A DNA stretch of 64,000 bases from Aldehydirespirator sp028819505 (lineage in GTDB: Bacteria; Actinomycetota; Acidimicrobiia; Acidimicrobiales; Aldehydirespiratoraceae). Positions within the stretch are counted from its first letter, which is position 1; each line of letters opens with the position of its first letter. Position numbers and translations under genes: made by a program. Shown here in pieces: positions 33,383-44,277 of the stretch. The notes under the pieces were generated by a model, which worked only from the letters and a program-made list of their open reading frames with translations, had not been told where the DNA came from and searched no databases. The DNA lies in NCBI GenBank assembly GCA_965207755.1, contig OZ242297.1, forward strand, positions 186,001-250,000, in the 5' to 3' direction.

Positions 33383-34552
33383 ATGAACACCGGCGGCGAC
33401 TTGCTGGTCATCGAGCTCGGCGCGCTCGTGCTGGCTCTGGCGGTCGTCGCCCGCCTGGCCCGCCGGATCGGCCTGCCCGCCCTGCCGCTGTACCTGCTGG
33501 CCGGGCTGGCCCTCGGCGAGGGCAGCCTCTTCGAGCTGGACGCATCGGAGGACTTCATCGAGGTGGGCGCCGAGATCGGCGTCATCCTGATGCTGCTGAT
33601 GCTGGGCCTGGAGTTCTCGACCCACGAGCTGATCAACAACGTGCGCCGCTCGACGCTGGCCGGCGTGGCCGACCTGGTCCTGAACTTCACCCCCGGGTTC
33701 GTGGCCGGCCTGATCCTCGGCTTCGATCCGGTCGTGGCGGTCCTGCTCGGCGGCGTCACCTACATCTCGTCGTCGGGCATCGTGGCCAAGCTGGTGGCCG
33801 ACCTCGACCGGATCGGCAACCACGAGACCTCGGTCGTCCTCAGCGTGCTCGTCATCGAGGACCTGGCCATGGTGCTGTACCTGCCGATCGTGTCGGGCGT
33901 GCTCTTCGGCGGGTCGGCCGTGAGCACCACCGTCACCGTCACCATCTCGCTGGCGGCCGTGCTCGGGGTGCTCGGCGTCGCCTACCTGCTGGGCGACCGG
34001 CTCAGCGCCATCGCCCTGAGCCAGTCCAGCGAGGCGCTGCTGCTGACCCTGCTGGGCGGCACCCTGCTGGTCGCCGGCATCGCCGGGCGTCTCGGCGTCT
34101 CGACCGCGGTCGGGGCCTTCGTGGTGGGCGTGGCACTGTCGGGCGACATCGTCTCGCACGCCCGGGGGCTGCTGCTGCCGCTGCGCAACCTGTTCGCCGC
34201 GGTCTTCTTCGTGTTCTTCGGGCTCAAAGTAGACCTCGGCCTCATACCGGGCGTGGCCGTCGCCGCGCTGGCCATCGCGGCCGTCACCGTCGCCACCAAG
34301 ATCGCCTCCGGCTGGATCGCCGCCGCTCGGGCCGGCATCGGCAGGCCCGGCCGGCTGCGGGCCGGTGCCGCCCTCATCGCCCACGGCGAGTTCTCGATCG
34401 TCATCGCCGAGCTCGGCATCGCCCGCGAGAGCGACCTCGGCGCACTGGCGGCCGCCTACGTAATCGTCCTAACCCTGGTAGGAGCGGTCCTCTACCAGTT
34501 CGCAGACTCGATCACCCTCCCCGCCCGCAAGCGCCGCCCCGCCCGCGCCTAG
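33383..34552 (+). CDS. khtU: KhtU-like K+/H+ antiporter (CPA2 family)
   Basis: A 389-residue inner-membrane protein with about twelve hydrophobic helices of the CPA2/Kef type (LPLYLLAGLALGEG; GVILMLLMLGLEFS; SSSGIVAKLVAD; VLSVLVIEDLAMVLYLP). The ion-site Asp is likely in LVIEDLAM. It exports potassium in exchange for protons under KhtT control. No RCK domain is fused, consistent with a separate KhtT. It directly precedes an IS630 fragment, 4 bp after its stop. Confidence 0.88.
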   Translation: MNTGGDLLVIELGALVLALAVVARLARRIGLPALPLYLLAGLALGEGSLFELDASEDFIEVGAEIGVILMLLMLGLEFSTHELINNVRRSTLAGVADLVLNFTPGFVAGLILGFDPVVAVLLGGVTYISSSGIVAKLVADLDRIGNHETSVVLSVLVIEDLAMVLYLPIVSGVLFGGSAVSTTVTVTISLAAVLGVLGVAYLLGDRLSAIALSQSSEALLLTLLGGTLLVAGIAGRLGVSTAVGAFVVGVALSGDIVSHARGLLLPLRNLFAAVFFVFFGLKVDLGLIPGVAVAALAIAAVTVATKIASGWIAAARAGIGRPGRLRAGAALIAHGEFSIVIAELGIARESDLGALAAAYVIVLTLVGAVLYQFADSITLPARKRRPARA

Positions 34553-34556
34553 TGGT

Positions 34557-34990
34557 GTGTCCGACGTGCTGGCGTTCTTCAAGCACATCGACTCCCGCAC
34601 CCCCGCCGGCCTCGACGTCCACGTCATCTTGGACAACGTCTCCGCCCACAAGTCCGAACCGGTGCGCAAATGGCTGTCGAACCCCCGCCGCCAGCGCTGG
34701 CACCTGCACTTCACCCCCACCAGCTCCAGCTGGGCCAACCTCGTCGAGTGCTGGTTCTCGGTCCTGACCCGCAAAGCCCTCAAGAACCGAGCGTTCAGCT
34801 CCGTCGCCGAACTCCAAGATGCCATCGACACATGGGCCCAGCACTGGAACCACGACCCCCAGCCCCTCAAATGGACCAAACAAGCCCAACCCGTCATCGA
34901 CAAAGGCAAACGAGCCCGAACCGCCCTACACCACGCAACCAACCCGCGACAGACCAATAGGCCCGTCCGTGCCCCATCCGCTGGCCGCCC
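34557..34990 (+). pseudogene. IS630-family transposase, C-terminal fragment
   Basis: The frame reads LDVHVILDNVSAHKSEPVRKWL, then HFTPTSSSWANLVECWFSVLTRKAL, then a terminal WAQHWNHDPQPLKWTK. These contain the second Asp (LDN) and the final Glu (VECWF) of the DDE catalytic triad of IS630 transposases. The N-terminal DNA-binding part and first Asp are missing. The fragment begins almost exactly at the khtU stop. Inactive remnant. Confidence 0.85.
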
Positions 34991-35061
34991 GGGCATCGAC
35001 TCTGACGGCCTGTGCTTCGTGTTCGAGAACCGTCCCGGCCTGCGGGGCGTCCCTGGTTGGC

Positions 35062-35991
35062 TCAGTCCCGGGCCAGGCGGGTGATCAGCAGGACCACGGC
35101 GAAGCCGACCACGGCGGCTGCTGTGGGAGCGGCCCACTCGCCGGCGCCGGGCCAGTCCAGGCCGGTGCCCGAGATGATCTCGTTCTCGTGGCGGCTGATC
35201 ACGCCCACGCCGTTGGGCCACGGCCACAGCACCCGCAGCGACCCGAGCATCAGTCCCACCAGCACGGCCATGACCGGGTTGCGGGCCTGGTCCAGCAGCC
35301 TCCCCAGCACCGTCGAGAACAACCCCAGCCCCACCGCCGCCCCAGCCAGGAACACGGCCGCGTCGAGGTAGCGCAGGTCGGTGACGACGTTGATCACCGC
35401 CCCGTACATGCCCAGCATCAGCAGCAGGAACGCCCCGGAAATGCCGGGGAGGATCATGGCGCAGATCGCTATGGCCCCGGCCCCGGCCAGCACCGGCAGC
35501 GACGGGTCGGCCACCGGGCCCGACTGCAGTCCCAGCAGGGCGAAAGTCGCTGCCGCCGACGCTGCCGTCAACGAGATCCGGTCCCCGCCCCGCCACTCGA
35601 ACAGCCGGCACGCCGACACCGCCGATGCGAGCACCAGCCCGCAGAACAGGCCGGCCATCGTCTCGGGGCGCTCCTCCAGCTGGGTCTCGATCACCGACGC
35701 CAGCAGCAGGATCGTCCCCAGGATCCCGACCAGCAGCGGCACGATCAGCCACCAGTCCACCCCGGCCAGGCGCCGCCCGGCCTCCCGCCAGTCGCCCCGC
35801 AGCAACCGGGCCGCGGCCCCGGCAGCCCCCCGGATCGCCCCCAGCAGCCGCTCGTAGATGCCGAGCACCACCGCGATCGTGCCGCCCGACACGCCCGGCA
35901 CCACATCGGCCGCGCCCATGGCCAACCCCCGGGCCAGCCCGAGCGCCAGCCGCCTCCCGGCGCCCCAGCCCGCCTCGCGCCCCCCGGTCAC
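35062..35991 (-). CDS. DUF368-family polyprenyl-phosphate transporter-like protein
   Basis: A 309-residue protein with eight or more membrane helices and the family signature ARGLAMGAADVVPGVSGGTIAVVLG at the N-terminus and GAGAIAICAMILPGISGAFLLLMLG in the second half. DUF368 members (PopT) are linked to return of undecaprenyl-phosphate across the membrane for wall polymer recycling. The inverted duplicated GxSG motifs are intact. No partner gene nearby; convergent with the IS630 fragment. Confidence 0.85.
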   Translation of the reverse strand: MTGGREAGWGAGRRLALGLARGLAMGAADVVPGVSGGTIAVVLGIYERLLGAIRGAAGAAARLLRGDWREAGRRLAGVDWWLIVPLLVGILGTILLLASVIETQLEERPETMAGLFCGLVLASAVSACRLFEWRGGDRISLTAASAAATFALLGLQSGPVADPSLPVLAGAGAIAICAMILPGISGAFLLLMLGMYGAVINVVTDLRYLDAAVFLAGAAVGLGLFSTVLGRLLDQARNPVMAVLVGLMLGSLRVLWPWPNGVGVISRHENEIISGTGLDWPGAGEWAAPTAAAVVGFAVVLLITRLARD

Positions 35992-36032
35992 TCATACCCC
36001 CCGGTCACTCACGCCCACTGCCGCCCCCAAGA

Positions 36033-36217
36033 TCTCGGGTTGGTATTGGGTGGTAGGTCCACAGAATCGCCCCGAGATTCTCGCTCCGGCCCGTCCCGGA
36101 AATCTCGGGTTGGTTTTGGGTGGTAGGTCCACAGAATCGCCCCGAGATTCTCGCTCCGGCCCGTCCCGGAAATCTCGGGTTGGTTTTGGGTGGTAGGTCC
36201 ACAGAATCGCCCCGAGA
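36033..36217 (+). repeat. Intergenic hairpin family, locus 4 (three copies)
   Basis: Copies at 36033-36077, 36103-36147 and 36173-36217, period 70, nearly identical including the 25-nt spacers. Inner stem GTGG/CCAC with a TAGGT loop. Located between the DUF368 start and the sdhB stop, both minus strand. Confidence 0.92.
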
Positions 36218-36258
36218 TTTCCGTCCCGGCCTGCCCCGGCCTGCCCCGACCGTACCGG

Positions 36259-37079
36259 TCAGGTCTGGGAGGCGAGGCGGCGGTTCTTGACCTTGGCCTT
36301 CAGGTAGTCGCGGTTCAGCACCGCGATGAAATCGAGGCTGATCTCCTTGGGGCAGGCCTCGGTGCACTCGCCGTGGTTGGTACACGACCCGAAGAACGAC
36401 TCCATCGTCTCCACCATGGCCTCGGCCCGCCGCCAGCGCTCGGGCTGGCCCTGCGGCAGCACGTTCAGGTGGCCGAGCTTGGCCGCGGTGAACAGCTGGG
36501 CCGCCGAGTTGGGGCAGGCGGCCACGCACGCCCCGCAGCCGATGCAGGCCGCCGCGTCCATGGCGAAGTCGGCCACGTCCTTGGGGACCGGGATCTCGTT
36601 GGCGTCGGGGGCGGTGCCGGTGGCCGCCGAGATGAAGCCGCCCGACTCGATGATCCGGTCGAACGCCCGCCGGTCCACCATCAGGTCCTTCACCACCGGG
36701 AACGACGCCGCCCGGAACGGCTCGATCACGATCTCGTCGCCGTCGCGGAACTTGCGCATGTGCAGCTGGCAGGTGGCGGTGGCCTTCTCGGGGCCGTGGG
36801 GCCGCCCGTTGATCATCACCCCGCAGGTACCGCAGATGCCCTCCCGGCAGTCGTGGGCGAAGGTGACGGGCTCGATGTCGTCGTCGATGAGGCGTTCGTT
36901 GACGATGTCGAGCATCTCCAGGAACGAGCAGTCGACGGGAATATCCGGGGCGTCGACGTCGAGGAACGCCCCCGGCTCGTCGGGCCCGGCCTGACGCCAG
37001 ATCCGCAGCTTGAGCCGCAGGGTCGCCCGGTGCGCGCCGCCCGAGCCGTTGCCGGAACTCCCGCTCCCGTTCCCGGTGC

Positions 37080-37083
<4 letters not shown>
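36259..37083 (-). CDS. sdhB: Succinate dehydrogenase iron-sulfur subunit
   Basis: A 274-residue subunit. The GTG at 37083 (aggag upstream) overlaps the sdhA stop as GTGA. [2Fe-2S] ligands: CREGICGTCGVMING then CQLHM. [4Fe-4S]/[3Fe-4S] ligands: CIGCGACVAACPNSA and CTNHGECTEACPKEI. It passes electrons from SdhA to the membrane anchor and menaquinone. It is the last gene of sdhCAB. A Gly/Ser/Asn-rich N-terminal tail precedes the conserved part. Confidence 0.95.
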
Positions 37084-39000
<1,917 letters not shown>

Positions 39001-39002
<2 letters not shown>

Positions 39003-39135
39003 GCGGCTGTCCTCCTCGCCGCCCCGGTCGTGGGACCGCTTGGCGCCGCCCCCGCGCTCATGCGGCTGTCCTGCTCGCTGTGTCGGCCGCTGTCCCGGTC
39101 GTGGGACCGCTTGGCGCCGCCCCCGCGCTCATGCC
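39001..39135. repeat. Duplicated block between sdhC and sdhA carrying the sdhA start
   Basis: The segment catgcggctgtcct...ccggtcgtgggaccgcttggcgccgcccccgcgct is present at about 39000-39058 and, with a 12-bp insertion, at about 39059-39129. Each copy has a minus-strand ATG (cat) in the same gcgctcatg context. The true sdhA start is the inner one at 39002. Confidence 0.85.
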
Positions 39136-39143
39136 GCGACCCG

Positions 39144-39920
39144 TCATGCGACCACTCCCGCCTGGACCATGATCGGGAAGCTCAGGTTGCCGACCAGGAT
39201 CGCCCCCGCGATCACCGTGGCCAGCCCCCGCCGCAGGTGGTTGAACCGGGGGTTGTTGACGCCCAGCGTCTGGAACGCCGACCACATGCCGTGGTAGACG
39301 TGCACCGACAGCGCCACGTTGGCGACGATGTAGATGATCGCCACCGGGATCGACGACAGCGACTCCACGACGTTGTGGTACACGTCGCCCCGGATGTAGT
39401 CGCCGCCCAGCCACCAGCCCCAGGTGAGGTCGGCCAGGTGGAACAGCACGTAGAGGCCGACGATGGGGCCGGTCCAGCGCATGGTGCGGCTGGCGAAGTT
39501 GACGGCCACGAAGTCCTGGCCGCTGGCGTAGCGCTTGTTGCCGCTCACCCAGTTGGCCTTCGGGCTGCTGCGCCGGCTGATCTCCTTGAGCGACCAGGCG
39601 CTGTGGATGTGCAGCACGAACATGGCCAGCAGCCCGATCCGCATCACCCACAGGACCAAGGTGCGGGGCACCAGATGGCCGCCCAGGTCCCGCAGGGCCT
39701 CGGCGTACTCGTTGAGCTGGGTCGGGCCCTCGTAAAGGTGCAGGTTGCCGATCATGTGAACGATCACGAAGGCCAGCAGCCCGATCCCGGTGGCCGCCAT
39801 CACGTACTTCTTGCCGACTGCGGTCTGGTAGATGTTCAGCGGCCAGGCAAGCTCCCGCCGGCGCCGTCTCAGCGGCGGCACCCGCTCGGCGGTCTCCGGG
39901 GGAGCGACCGTCTGCGCCAT
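39144..39920 (-). CDS. sdhC: Succinate dehydrogenase cytochrome b subunit
   Basis: A 258-residue membrane anchor with five predicted helices. Candidate haem-ligand His residues lie in VIVHMIGNLHLYEG, VLHIHSAWSLKE, VLFHLADLTWG and SVHVYHGMWSAFQ, the spacing seen in type-B (diheme) anchors. It binds the catalytic subunits and reduces menaquinone. First gene of the operon; followed by 141 bp of duplicated spacer before sdhA. Confidence 0.93.
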   Translation of the reverse strand: MAQTVAPPETAERVPPLRRRRRELAWPLNIYQTAVGKKYVMAATGIGLLAFVIVHMIGNLHLYEGPTQLNEYAEALRDLGGHLVPRTLVLWVMRIGLLAMFVLHIHSAWSLKEISRRSSPKANWVSGNKRYASGQDFVAVNFASRTMRWTGPIVGLYVLFHLADLTWGWWLGGDYIRGDVYHNVVESLSSIPVAIIYIVANVALSVHVYHGMWSAFQTLGVNNPRFNHLRRGLATVIAGAILVGNLSFPIMVQAGVVA

Positions 39921-39968
39921 CCCCCCAACCTATCGCTCCCACCACCACCACCGAGGCCCCCTGCTGGT

Positions 39969-40085
39969 TCTCGGCCGAGTATTGGGTCGCAGAGGCCCAT
40001 AACCCGCCCCGAGATCCTGCGCTCGGCCCCCCTGCTGGTTCTCGGCCGAGTATTGGGTCGCAGAGGCCCATAACCCGCCCCGAGA
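39969..40085 (+). repeat. Intergenic hairpin family, locus 5 (two copies)
   Basis: Copies at 39969-40014 and 40040-40085 (46 nt, period 71). Arms TCTCGG/CCGAGA; the left arm reads ccgagt instead of gttggt after TCTCGG, with an inner TGGG/CCCA stem. Between the sdhC start and the AbiEi-type stop. Confidence 0.85.
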
Positions 40086-40098
40086 TCCTGCAGTCCCT

Positions 40099-41046
40099 CT
40101 AGCTCGCGATGCGGTGGGTTGGCTCGCAGAACTTCGCCACCGTGGCGCACAGTTGGTTCGGGTGATCCACATAGTCGCTCCATGTGAACGTGAGCACCGT
40201 CCAACCGTTCGCAGCCAGCGAGTTCCGGCGCCGCGGGTCGCGCTCGAATGCCTCGCTGTTCAAGTGCCAGCGCTTGCTGTCGAGTTCGATGGCCAGCCGT
40301 CGAGTCGGGTAGGCAAGGTCCACCTGGGCAAGGAACTGGCCGGTGGGGTCGCGGATCTGGTGCTCCAGCACTGGACGGTCCAGCCCGGACTCCACCAGCA
40401 GGTCAGCCACCATGCGGCTCCAGGCGCTGAGCGGCACCCGAATGTCGCCGCAACGCTCATCCAGCGCCTCGCGGAAGGCGACGCATCCGGTTCGCCCCTG
40501 ACGGGAGTGCGACACCAGCACGGCGTACAGGTCTGAAGGCCGGAGTAGTCCGTCCCGGAGGACGGCATCGAGGGTCCGGGTCAGCTGCTTGCGGTTGACC
40601 ACGGTCGCAAGGTCCAGGACTGTGCGACCGATCCCAGTGCAGAGAATGCCTTGCCGGTCCATCGGCTTGGCCAGATGCATCTGAGTCGTGCGGTGCAACC
40701 GCGCGCCCTTGAGGACCGGCTTCCGTTGCCATGGCACGGTCAGCTCGACTCGATCGAGCTTGTAGCCGTCCAGGTCATGGAGTGCGGCCGCAGAGCGATG
40801 GCTGGCAAGCCCATTGCACGCCAGGCAGCCGGCGAGCAGACGCGAGTGCGGGGTCTCCCGAAAGACGACATGGCGGTAGACGCCACGATTGGCACGCAGC
40901 CAGATGCCTGCCGCCAAGCGTCGCTTGATCTGCGTATCGGTCATGCCCTTTGCGAGCGCCTGCTGCCGGCTGATCAGCCCGTGCTGCTGCCTCATCTGCT
41001 CAAGGACCGGCGTCTCCTCCCGCACAGGCGCAACATAACATGACAT
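40099..41046 (-). CDS. AbiEi-type winged-helix protein fused to a DUF559 nuclease-like domain
   Basis: A 315-residue protein. The N-terminal 75 residues are a winged helix of the AbiEi_4 type (QQHGLISRQQALAKGMTDTQIKRRLAAGIWLRANRGVYR in part). The C-terminal 100 residues are a Vsr/DUF559-like nuclease fold (QVDLAYPTRRLAIELDSKRWH, with candidate Asp/Glu residues, and GWTVLTFTWSDYVDHP). Such fusions are frequent in actinobacteria and usually stand alone; a link to abortive infection is only by homology of the first domain. Hairpin-family copies lie on both sides, suggesting an insertion hot spot. Confidence 0.82.
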   Translation of the reverse strand: MSCYVAPVREETPVLEQMRQQHGLISRQQALAKGMTDTQIKRRLAAGIWLRANRGVYRHVVFRETPHSRLLAGCLACNGLASHRSAAALHDLDGYKLDRVELTVPWQRKPVLKGARLHRTTQMHLAKPMDRQGILCTGIGRTVLDLATVVNRKQLTRTLDAVLRDGLLRPSDLYAVLVSHSRQGRTGCVAFREALDERCGDIRVPLSAWSRMVADLLVESGLDRPVLEHQIRDPTGQFLAQVDLAYPTRRLAIELDSKRWHLNSEAFERDPRRRNSLAANGWTVLTFTWSDYVDHPNQLCATVAKFCEPTHRIAS

Positions 41047-41080
41047 ATAGCAAAACGGCGCTTTCAGCGAGATCCGCAGA

Positions 41081-41126
41081 TCTTGGGGCGGTTTCTGAGT
41101 CCGTGCGGCCCATTACTCGGCCGAGA
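41081..41126 (-). repeat. Intergenic hairpin family, locus 6 (one inverted copy)
   Basis: A single 46-nt copy in reverse orientation (tcttggggcggttt... ending ccgaga). Its minus-strand sequence opens TCTCGGCCGAGTAATGGG, the same variant as locus 5, so the AbiEi-type gene is flanked by inverted relatives. Confidence 0.8.
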
Positions 41127-41176
41127 ACCAGCAACGGGCGGCGTCCGGCGGGGCGTTACCGGCGCGCGGCAGCGGC

Positions 41177-42154
41177 TCAGGAAGTACCGAACGTGACGCC
41201 CAGATCCTTGAGCCAGCGGCGGTAGGCGACCGCCGTCCTGTCTCCTCGCACGTGCCACTCGGCCGCCAGGTCCAGCGGCAGCAGCTCGGGCCGCTGTGAC
41301 TCCACGATGGGGATGTCCTGCATGACGATCTCGTCGATGTAGGCCCCGAAGTCCTCGTCGGACAGGTCGCGGTTGTAGTTCATCGAGTTCCACATCCAGC
41401 CGACGCTGTTCCGCTCGTCGACCGGGGTGACCGCGAAGTACATGGTGTAGCGCTCGGGGCCTCCGCCGGGGATCGACAGCTCGATGTAGGCGGTGAGGGG
41501 CCGCAGCACCCGGTACAGCCACTGGGCCATCTTGGCTTCGCCCGAACCGTCGGGGTTGGGGGTCCAGGTGTGGATGTCGCGGGCGGTGATGCCGTCGGGG
41601 GTGGTCTCGACGTTGTAGTCGCCGACTTCGGCGTGGTCGCGGTCGCCGAGGATGCCCTCGTGGACGAACGGGAAGTGGGTGGCGTCCAGGAAGTTCTCGA
41701 TGACTCGGGGCGCGCCGGCCCGTATGGGGTACGGGCCGCCGAGGACGTGACGGAAGGCGGGGTCGTCCCACTCGTCGTAGGGGGGCGGTGGCCGGTCGGG
41801 GCGGCCGAGCGAGACCCAGATCAGGCCGTGGGCCTCGGTGGCCGTGTAGGTGGTGGCGCAGGCCCGGGCCGGGGGCTTCTGCTGCGGGCGGGACGGGATG
41901 TGGACGCAGGTGCCGGACTGGTCGTAGGTCCAGCCGTGGTATGCGCACTCCAGGCCGAGCCCGGTGACCTGGCCGAGCGAGAGGCGGGTGCCCCGATGCA
42001 CGCACAGGTCCTTCCACGCCATGACCTCGGTGCCCTGGCGCCACACGACCAGGTCCTCGCCCAGCAGTCGGGCGCCGGCCACGCCCGACTGCGGCACGTC
42101 GTCGCTGCGGGCCACCACGTGCCAGTCGTCCACCAGCACCGGGTCGTCGATCAT
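41177..42154 (-). CDS. Rieske non-haem iron oxygenase, NdmA/NdmB-like candidate N-demethylase
   Basis: A 325-residue alpha subunit. The Rieske ligands are intact (LCVHRGTRLS then ECAYHGWTY; CxH...CxxH, residues about 46-70). The mononuclear iron site is NFLDATHFPFVHEG (two His), with a late acidic ligand likely in DLSDEDFGAYID. Its length and the NFLD-x-x-HFPFVHEG motif resemble small Rieske O- and N-demethylases such as vanillate demethylase and NdmA. It would use O2 and electrons from the fusion reductase at 44936. It is encoded 19 bp after the Rieske-less homologue, with which it shares its ending (AYRRWLKDLGVTFG vs AYRRWLSDLGVTYG). Substrate not proven. Confidence 0.82.
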   Translation of the reverse strand: MIDDPVLVDDWHVVARSDDVPQSGVAGARLLGEDLVVWRQGTEVMAWKDLCVHRGTRLSLGQVTGLGLECAYHGWTYDQSGTCVHIPSRPQQKPPARACATTYTATEAHGLIWVSLGRPDRPPPPYDEWDDPAFRHVLGGPYPIRAGAPRVIENFLDATHFPFVHEGILGDRDHAEVGDYNVETTPDGITARDIHTWTPNPDGSGEAKMAQWLYRVLRPLTAYIELSIPGGGPERYTMYFAVTPVDERNSVGWMWNSMNYNRDLSDEDFGAYIDEIVMQDIPIVESQRPELLPLDLAAEWHVRGDRTAVAYRRWLKDLGVTFGTS

Positions 42155-42173
42155 GGCCGGCCCGCTCGTTGGC

Positions 42174-43088
42174 TCACACGGCGGCGGGGATCACGCCGTA
42201 GGTGACGCCGAGGTCGGAGAGCCACCGGCGGTAGGCGATGGCCGACCGGTCGGCCCTGATGGGGGTCTCGGCCCGGGGGTCGAGGGGCAGGCGCTTGGGG
42301 TGCTGGTTCTCGAGGATGGGCTTGTCCTGGGCGAAGATCAGCAGCTGGTAGCCCTTGATGTCGGTGTTGGTGCTGGCGTCGTCGATGACGCCCATGTAGT
42401 TGTGGGCCCGCACCACCTCCGCGCTCATGGGCTGCACCCAGATGGCGCAGATGTCCTCGAGGGAGGGGTCGGGGAGGCTGTCGTAGTAGAGCATCACGCA
42501 GTAGGGGTGCGGGACCCGGTACCGGTAGCGCATGACGACCGGCTCGTCGAAGTTGGCGCCCACCTTCGGCACCATCATGTCGCACTTGGTGGCGTGGACC
42601 TCGCCGTCGCGGACCTCGACGTCGTACTCGACCACCTCGGTGTGGGGCTGCACGCCCAGCGAGCCCTCGTGCACGTAGGGGAAGTGGGCCAGGTCCAGGA
42701 AGTTCTCGACCGCCCGGGGCGCCGAGGTGGCCACCCCGACGCTGCCGGCGTTCATGTTGCGCCGGCGGGGGTGGTGGTACTCCGGCAGCGGGAACAGGTC
42801 GTCGGGCGGGTCGCCGAGGCTGGTCCAGAGGTAGCCGTACTCGGGTTTGACCGGCAGGGCGTCGGCCCCGTTCAGCGGCGCGGACCCGTCGATCTCGGCG
42901 CCGGCAGGCAGGCGGATCGACGACCGCCAGACGCGGTGCTCGCCGGCGGGGGTGGCGGTGAAGCTGATCCGCTCGTCGAGCAGCAGCGTCTCGCTCACCA
43001 CGCCCGCCGGGACTTCGTCGAGGGCGCTGATCACGTGCCACTGGTTCCAGATCACCGGATCGGTGCAGGCCGGCTGTGTGATCTCCAC
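42174..43088 (-). CDS. Rieske-oxygenase homologue lacking the Rieske cluster, NdmC-like
   Basis: About 304 residues from the GTG at 43088 (agga 8 nt upstream). The C-terminal catalytic domain keeps the mononuclear iron motif ENFLDLAHFPYVHEGSLG and the family ending. In the N-terminal domain, where the paralogue at 41177 has CxH and CxxH, this protein has HRVWRSSIRLPAGAEIDG and no Cys-His pair, so it cannot hold a [2Fe-2S] cluster. In the Pseudomonas caffeine system NdmC also lacks the Rieske domain and borrows the one on NdmD. The same arrangement is available here. A palindromic operator lies 17 bp upstream. Confidence 0.82.
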   Translation of the reverse strand: MEITQPACTDPVIWNQWHVISALDEVPAGVVSETLLLDERISFTATPAGEHRVWRSSIRLPAGAEIDGSAPLNGADALPVKPEYGYLWTSLGDPPDDLFPLPEYHHPRRRNMNAGSVGVATSAPRAVENFLDLAHFPYVHEGSLGVQPHTEVVEYDVEVRDGEVHATKCDMMVPKVGANFDEPVVMRYRYRVPHPYCVMLYYDSLPDPSLEDICAIWVQPMSAEVVRAHNYMGVIDDASTNTDIKGYQLLIFAQDKPILENQHPKRLPLDPRAETPIRADRSAIAYRRWLSDLGVTYGVIPAAV

Positions 43089-43104
43089 TGTGTCGTTCCT
43101 GCCT

Positions 43105-43123
43105 TGATAAATGCCGCTTATCA
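43105..43123. promoter_or_regulatory. Palindromic operator upstream of the NdmC-like gene
   Basis: TGATAA-atgccgc-TTATCA, perfect 6-bp arms and a 7-nt spacer. It lies 17 bp upstream of the start at 43088 and would overlap the promoter or transcript start. The same arms and spacing recur at 48091-48109. Confidence 0.7.
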
Positions 43124-43181
43124 GTCTGGCATCCGATGGGGGCGGGCGCAATCGCCCGTCCCACGGCGATGGTGCAGACCA

Positions 43182-44246
43182 CTAGCAGCGGGCGAGCGCG
43201 GGCGACAGGGGCGCCACCAGTTTGGCCGCGCCGATGAGGGCGTGGAAGTAGAAGTGGGCCACCACTGCGCCTGTGACGGTGGCCGCGGTGTCGTGGCCCC
43301 GCTCGGTGGGCTCCAGGGGGCCGGTGTCGGCCAGCATCCGTGCCTTGAAGCCGGCGATGAACTCTGCGTCGGTGATCAGCAGGCAGACCTCCTGGTTGCA
43401 GCGGAAGCTGTGACGGCTGAAGTTCGACGAGCCGATGAGCAGCTTGTCGTCGTCGGCCAGCAGGAAGCGAGCGTGGAAGAAGTCCGGGTAGGTGCGCAGT
43501 TCCACGCCGGCGCGGGCCAGGCGGCGCCAGATATAGGGCTCGGCCAGGCGCAGCCAGCGGTAGTTGTTCTGCTGGGCGGTGATGACGGTCTTGGCCGGGG
43601 CCCGGGCCTGGCCGAGCAGCTTGACGATCCCGACGTCGAGGGAATAGGGGGAGGCCAGCACGAGGCTGCGGGCCGCGCCGTTGATGATCTCGCTGAACGC
43701 GGGCTCGATCTCCCTGTTTGTCAGCACCGCAGTGTTCACGGAGCGGCGGTCGCCCCGTTCGGTGCGGGCGAAGTCGTCCGTGAGGGCGTCCACGATGGCG
43801 GGGTCTGTGGTGCGGATCATGAAGTCGCGCCAGGCGAAGTTGTGGTCGCTGATGTTGATGCCGCCGAGGTAGGCGTGGTCGTCCACCACGTAGAGCTTCT
43901 TGTGGTTGCGGCTGAGGCCGAAGAACTTCACCGGTCCGAAGGGCTGGGTGAAGGTGACGGCCACGTCGGCGGACCTGAGCCGGGCGAACATGGCCTTGGT
44001 CTCTGCGGCCTCGTGGAGCACGGACGGGTCGGTGTCCTTGCGGTCGCTGACGTAGCGCAGGGCGAAGCAGTCGACCGCCAGCCTCACGTCCACGCCCCGG
44101 CCGGCGGCCCCGGCCAGCAGGTCGGCCACGGCCAGGCCCGAGGCGTCGCCGTCGAAGGTCATCACCTGTACAAGCACCCGCCGCTCGGCCGAGGCCAGGG
44201 CCCGGTGCAGGTCCTCGATGAACTCCTGATTCGTCAGCAGCTGCAA
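43182..44246 (-). CDS. Phospholipase D-like (cardiolipin synthase-type) protein
   Basis: A 354-residue protein with two PLD motifs. The first is canonical: RNHKKLYVVDDHAYLGGINISD (HxKxxxxD). The second reads FFHARFLLADDDKLLIGSSNFS, with Arg in place of the catalytic-motif Lys. A short hydrophobic-tinged tail follows. Cardiolipin synthases and related transphosphatidylases have this layout but usually carry N-terminal membrane helices, which are absent here. It sits between the GST-like and NdmC-like genes on the same strand, though its role in that pathway is unclear. It starts at a TTG, so the 5' end is uncertain. Confidence 0.75.
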   Translation of the reverse strand: MQLLTNQEFIEDLHRALASAERRVLVQVMTFDGDASGLAVADLLAGAAGRGVDVRLAVDCFALRYVSDRKDTDPSVLHEAAETKAMFARLRSADVAVTFTQPFGPVKFFGLSRNHKKLYVVDDHAYLGGINISDHNFAWRDFMIRTTDPAIVDALTDDFARTERGDRRSVNTAVLTNREIEPAFSEIINGAARSLVLASPYSLDVGIVKLLGQARAPAKTVITAQQNNYRWLRLAEPYIWRRLARAGVELRTYPDFFHARFLLADDDKLLIGSSNFSRHSFRCNQEVCLLITDAEFIAGFKARMLADTGPLEPTERGHDTAATVTGAVVAHFYFHALIGAAKLVAPLSPALARC

Positions 44247-44277
44247 CGGCCCACCGCCAGTCGCCCGCCGTGAGCCG

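Noticed and set aside
36033..36217. Hairpin repeats as plain transcription terminators
   Set aside because: Two of nine loci lie between divergent starts, orientation relative to genes is inconsistent and T-tracts are absent, so termination cannot be their sole explanation.
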